Positions 6,506 through 9,550 of a DNA stretch of 9,550 bases are shown one piece after another; the stretch's first letter is position 1, and each line of letters starts with the position of its first letter. Under the pieces are notes generated by a model. That model was not told where the DNA came from and searched no databases. It saw nothing but the letters and a program-made list of their open reading frames with translations. The DNA is from an uncultured Mucilaginibacter sp. Lineage in GTDB: Bacteria > Bacteroidota > Bacteroidia > Sphingobacteriales > Sphingobacteriaceae. The position numbers and the translations under genes are program-made. Where the stretch lies: the NCBI RefSeq assembly GCF_946481715.1, contig NZ_CAMLOV010000195.1, positions 1 through 9,550 on the forward strand, in the 5' to 3' direction.

Positions 6506-6537
6506 TTTTTATATGATCTCTTTTTTTGAGCTTGGTT

Positions 6538-7752
6538 TTATACGGATACGGTGCGTTTTTTGTTCTTGATAAGAAAATCGGACTTGCGAATGTAGTGGTT
6601 CAGCGGCTCTTCTATCAGTTTAAACAATAAAATAGATACCCCGTTGAGGAGTATAAAGGAGTACAGCACGTTAAGGCCATCATACTGAAAGGGAGAGTTC
6701 CAATCTACTCCCCATTTATCGTACAGTTCAAACACCCAATCGTTCAGCCAGTTAAAACTAAAGTGCAGCCCATCATACATCCACCCTAAATGTATCAAAT
6801 AAAATATATAGGAGCTTTTGCCAAGCAATTCGACAAATTTGTTTGAAAGGATTTTTTTTAGGGCGCTGGTTTCGGTAAGCAGCCCGTAAAAGAAGAGCGC
6901 TATACTTACCGGAAGCAGGTAATTATTGGTAATGATGCCCAGCGGATGGTGCAGCCCGGCAATTTCGCCTTTTGGTATGGGCAGCGTGCTCATGAACCAA
7001 ACACAGGCAAACATCAGCACCAGGCCCAGGTAAGTTAGCGTTTGTTTGCTGCTGTCATCCAGCTTTTTTTTGCGGACTATCAATGCCAGTTGTATCCCTA
7101 CAAAAAACTCGAAACAACGCCCTAAAAAGGTGTAGAGCATCATAAACGTAAAGTTGCCGAAGAAACCATACCAGTTTACATTGCGGAAAATGAAAACCAG
7201 CAACGCGCCAATGGTGGTTATAACAAGCGGTTGTATGTAGAACTTTTTGTACCGCTGTGCAAAATAGAATATAAAAGGAGCCGAAAAGTAAAAGCATTCT
7301 TCCACGGTTAAACTCCAGCCCTGGGCAATTCCGGTAAATTTTAACTGATCGAAAAACCCGCGCAGAAACGTGATATGCATCAGCAACAGGCCTATGGGGC
7401 TGGCAAAACCGTTGGTAACCTCTTCATCGTGCGTAAAATAAAACGAGGCAAAAGCAGCCAGCGTAAGCAGGAAGTACATGGGGTAAATACGGGCCACGCG
7501 GTTTTTAAGGTATTGCTTAAACCAATCGCTGCTTAGTTCGAAGCTATCGTAATACCTGAATGCAATTAAAAAACCCGATAACGTAAAAAAGATGGTTACC
7601 CCAATGTGGAATTCGCTAAGAAAACGTTGCACAGCATGGGGAAAGTTTTCATCAAACGCGTAAGCGTAATGAGATATAAAAACCAGGTATGCAGCCAACG
7701 CCCGCACACCCGTAAGCGCCGGAATATAGTTTAGTAAGGGTTTTTGGGCCAA
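6538..7752 (-). CDS. Membrane acyltransferase, AT3 family
   Basis: A 404-residue integral membrane protein with about ten helices, of the acyltransferase-3 family that transfers acetyl, succinyl or similar groups to surface sugars. Landmarks: PALTGVRALAAYLVFISHY (11-29) with the family His28, FFTLSGFLI (55-63), NRVARIYPMYF (84-94), and WSLTVEECFYF (146-156). The start codon is TTG at 7752-7750: an in-frame stop (TGA) lies just upstream at 7761-7759, and the next plausible starts would cut into the conserved first helix. TTG is thus well supported. The gene begins 171 bases after the glycosyltransferase gene, behind a palindrome and a promoter candidate, and is followed at 32 bases by an esterase that removes acyl groups. 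By position it resembles IcaC of the ica locus, which is also AT3-like; the modified glycan is not proven. Confidence 0.9.
   Translation of the reverse strand: MAQKPLLNYIPALTGVRALAAYLVFISHYAYAFDENFPHAVQRFLSEFHIGVTIFFTLSGFLIAFRYYDSFELSSDWFKQYLKNRVARIYPMYFLLTLAAFASFYFTHDEEVTNGFASPIGLLLMHITFLRGFFDQLKFTGIAQGWSLTVEECFYFSAPFIFYFAQRYKKFYIQPLVITTIGALLVFIFRNVNWYGFFGNFTFMMLYTFLGRCFEFFVGIQLALIVRKKKLDDSSKQTLTYLGLVLMFACVWFMSTLPIPKGEIAGLHHPLGIITNNYLLPVSIALFFYGLLTETSALKKILSNKFVELLGKSSYIFYLIHLGWMYDGLHFSFNWLNDWVFELYDKWGVDWNSPFQYDGLNVLYSFILLNGVSILLFKLIEEPLNHYIRKSDFLIKNKKRTVSV
7750..7752 (-). other. TTG start codon of the acyltransferase
   Basis: The codons before the conserved PALTG motif read TGA CCC GTT TTG GCC CAA, so no ATG or GTG can serve upstream without crossing the stop. 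The TTG gives the family's usual short N-terminus of about ten residues. No Shine-Dalgarno sequence precedes it. Confidence 0.75.
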
Positions 7753-7774
7753 AACGGGTCAGTTTGTTCGTCCT

Positions 7775-7804
7775 TAAAGATAATTTATTAAGTGGTAATG
7801 CAAA
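7775..7804 (-). promoter_or_regulatory. Candidate internal promoter before the acyltransferase
   Basis: On the minus strand TTTG (7804-7801) is followed after 18 bases by TATCTTTA (7782-7775). These fit the Bacteroidota -33 (TTG/TTTG) and -7 (TAnnTTTG) elements with one mismatch in the last base of the -7 box. The predicted start near 7769 leaves a leader of about 17 bases before the TTG start. The acyltransferase, esterase and barrel genes could thus be expressed apart from the glycosyltransferase. Confidence 0.5.
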
Positions 7805-7822
7805 AACAAAGCCAATGGTTAG

Positions 7823-7925
7823 AAGCCGCTCCTAAATCCTCCCCGGTAGGGAGGACTTGAATGAAATTCCGCTCTATTTGTGGTACCTATTGTCCCTCCC
7901 TCCCGGGGAGGCTTGGGTGGGGCTT
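7823..7925. repeat. Long imperfect palindrome (REP/MITE-like) at the glycosyltransferase stop codon
   Basis: The left arm 7823-7856 and the inverse of the right arm 7892-7925 agree at about 28 of 35 aligned columns with two one-base gaps, both beginning AAGCC and both containing CCTCCCCGG and AGGGAGG; the spacer is 35 bases. The left arm also folds alone (TCCTCCC 7837-7843 with GGGAGGA 7849-7855). The right arm reaches two bases into the TAA stop of the glycosyltransferase. AAGCCCC...CCTCCCCGG palindromes of this kind are, from memory, common dispersed elements in Sphingobacteriaceae. It lacks a T-run directly after the stem, so it is not a standard terminator, but it may stall transcription or shield the upstream message. 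Confidence 0.75.
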
Positions 7926-9550
7926 ACTCATCTCCCACCAAATCTTCTTTCTTGATGGAAACATTGCCTGTACGTTTTAAAACGCCCCAGGAGCTTAGCT
8001 CTCCCTTAAGTGCCTTGCGGATGGATTTAAACAGGATATAATACATTAGCTGGCGCCAAATAAACCGCTGCGGGATAATGTATATGAGTTTTTTATAACT
8101 CTCTTTTTCCATTTTAAAGGCAATGATGGCCACCACAAAATCTATCAGTACAAACAGCACATAGTAGGTGAGTATCTTCTCGGGCTTATCGCCCAACAAA
8201 CCAAAAATCATCATCAGATCGGCCAGAGGCGAGAAAAGCGGCAACAGTATCTGGAAGATAAGGATGTTTGGCATCCCCACCATCCCAAAAAATTTATACT
8301 TTTTATTGAATAGCGCGTCGCGGTTTTTCCAAAAGCTTTGTATTACCCCAAAGCTCCAGCGGAAGCGTTGCTTCAGCAGCATGTTCAGGGTTTCGGGGGC
8401 CTCGGTATAAGCTACCGCCTCGGCACTATTGCGCACAATGTAACCTAATTTCAGTATACGCATGGTTAGGTCGCAATCTTCGGCAAGGGTATCATAAGTA
8501 AAGCCGCCTGCTTCAAAAATTGCCTTTTTGCTAAACGCGCCAATAGCACCAGGCACAACTGTTATACTATTGATGAGGTCGAACGCGCGGCGGTCCATAT
8601 TTTGGGCGGTGATATATTCTATCGATTGCCAGCGGGTAATGATATTGATCTCGTTGGCAACTTTAACCGTGCCGGCAACCGCCCCAATTTCCTCATCGGT
8701 AAAGTAGGCCATTAACTGGTATATGGCATCGCTGCGCAGTTGGGTATCCGCATCTATACATACCACATAATTGTTATTGGCATGCGATATGCCAAAATTC
8801 AGTGCCGATGCTTTACCGCCGTTTGGCTTGGTTAAAACACGCACCAGCGGGTGATCGGCATAAGCCGCCTTTACCACCTCGTAGGTATTGTCCTTAGAGC
8901 CATCATCAACAAATATCACCTCAAAGTTGGCGTACTCCAACTTTAGTAAACTATCAATGGTGGCGGCAGCGGTAACCTCTTCGTTAAATGCCGGCACAAT
9001 TATACTCACGGCAGGCAATTCGGCTGTTGGCGCAACCCTTTCTTTCTTATCTTCAAAAAACTGCTTTACCGCTAAAATACCTATCAATATAATACGCCCT
9101 ATGGCCAGGAATATGGCGGATAGGAACAGGTAGAAAATGAACTTGTTGCCTAAAAAGAAACCAACGATAACCACATCGTAAAACCTGCCCCAAACGGTTT
9201 TATCATCCGAAGTTGGCATGGGCATCAGGTCGTCCTTGGTTTTATCCAGCACATCGGCAATGGTGGTAAACTTGTAGCCGTGCGCTTTAAAATAATGAAT
9301 AATAGCTGGCAGCGCTTTTACAGTTTCTTCGCGGGTATCGCCGCCGGCATCGTGCAGCAATATCATGGAGCCGTTATCCTTTTGCTTTATGGTACGTGCT
9401 ATAATGCTATCGGCGGTTACGCCGGGCTGCCAGTCCCAGGGGTCGATAGATTCGCCAATGGTGATATAGCTTTGCTTGCGGCTTTCTGCTACCGGGATAA
9501 CTTCTGCCAGGGTTTTCGGCTCGGCATCGGCATTAAACGGCGGGCGGAAT
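7924..9550 (-). CDS. NodB deacetylase - processive GT2 glycosyltransferase fusion (5' end outside window)
   Basis: The frame is open to the right edge; 541 residues are visible, numbered here from the first whole codon. Residues 1-103 are the end of a NodB (CE4) deacetylase domain: RPPF (2-5), IDPWDW (35-40), MILLHDAGG (62-70) with His66. Two hydrophobic stretches (about 125-165) lead to a GT2 domain: VSIIVPAFNE (181-190), VDDGS (214-218), DAD (266-268), AEDCD (356-360) and QRFRW (394-398), the complete set of a processive polysaccharide synthase. Several C-terminal helices (about 423-510) should form the membrane channel. The protein would thus polymerise a sugar, probably N-acetylhexosamine, through the inner membrane and deacetylate it outside, combining the roles of PgaC/IcaA and PgaB/IcaB. 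Bacteroidota proteins with GH18-NodB-GT2 order exist, so a GH18 domain may precede. The ATG at 9366 is internal, not the start. Confidence 0.93.
   Translation of the reverse strand, partial: FRPPFNADAEPKTLAEVIPVAESRKQSYITIGESIDPWDWQPGVTADSIIARTIKQKDNGSMILLHDAGGDTREETVKALPAIIHYFKAHGYKFTTIADVLDKTKDDLMPMPTSDDKTVWGRFYDVVIVGFFLGNKFIFYLFLSAIFLAIGRIILIGILAVKQFFEDKKERVAPTAELPAVSIIVPAFNEEVTAAATIDSLLKLEYANFEVIFVDDGSKDNTYEVVKAAYADHPLVRVLTKPNGGKASALNFGISHANNNYVVCIDADTQLRSDAIYQLMAYFTDEEIGAVAGTVKVANEINIITRWQSIEYITAQNMDRRAFDLINSITVVPGAIGAFSKKAIFEAGGFTYDTLAEDCDLTMRILKLGYIVRNSAEAVAYTEAPETLNMLLKQRFRWSFGVIQSFWKNRDALFNKKYKFFGMVGMPNILIFQILLPLFSPLADLMMIFGLLGDKPEKILTYYVLFVLIDFVVAIIAFKMEKESYKKLIYIIPQRFIWRQLMYYILFKSIRKALKGELSSWGVLKRTGNVSIKKEDLVGDE

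Noticed and set aside
7055..7297. Alternative minus-strand frame inside the acyltransferase
   Set aside because: Out-of-frame shadow of a gene with intact family motifs.
7924..9366. ATG at 9366 as the start of the glycosyltransferase
   Set aside because: The same frame continues upstream to the window edge and encodes recognisable NodB motifs (RPPF, DPWDW), so this Met is internal.

Overview
All six supported genes in this window lie on the minus strand. The organism is most likely a member of the Bacteroidota, probably Sphingobacteriaceae (Mucilaginibacter/Pedobacter-like). Three things point there. Perfect matches to the Bacteroidota -7 promoter box (TAnnTTTG) stand in front of several genes, and clear Shine-Dalgarno sequences are absent. 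The exported proteins include lipoproteins and an outer-membrane barrel of the kind common in that phylum. The gaps hold several short repeat types that I recall from genomes of this group; that last point is memory, not computed.

In transcription order (right to left), positions 9550-4309 hold what looks like an exopolysaccharide locus. It starts with a 5'-truncated protein that joins the end of a NodB-type polysaccharide deacetylase to a processive family-2 glycosyltransferase. Next come a membrane acyltransferase (AT3 family, TTG start), an exported CE7-type carbohydrate esterase with a lipobox and an extra N-terminal domain, and an outer-membrane beta-barrel resembling XagA. Together these cover polymer synthesis and likely export, N-deacetylation, O-acylation, O-deacylation and an outer-membrane component, a parts list reminiscent of the pga/ica (poly-N-acetylglucosamine) and xag systems. 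The exact combination deserves a second look. A large imperfect palindrome and a candidate promoter lie between the glycosyltransferase and the acyltransferase.

Positions 3714-4308 form a 595-base gap without a credible gene. It contains the typA promoter, framed by an inverted repeat, and a patchwork of at least four repeat-like segments. Then follow typA/bipA (translational GTPase) with a strong hairpin terminator, a 12-14 helix MOP-superfamily flippase (Wzx-like) with its own promoter candidate, and 29 bases later the start of a small lipoprotein of lipocalin-like appearance that runs off the left edge.

The typA, flippase and lipoprotein genes are not obviously connected with the polysaccharide locus, although a flippase could serve another cell-surface glycan pathway.
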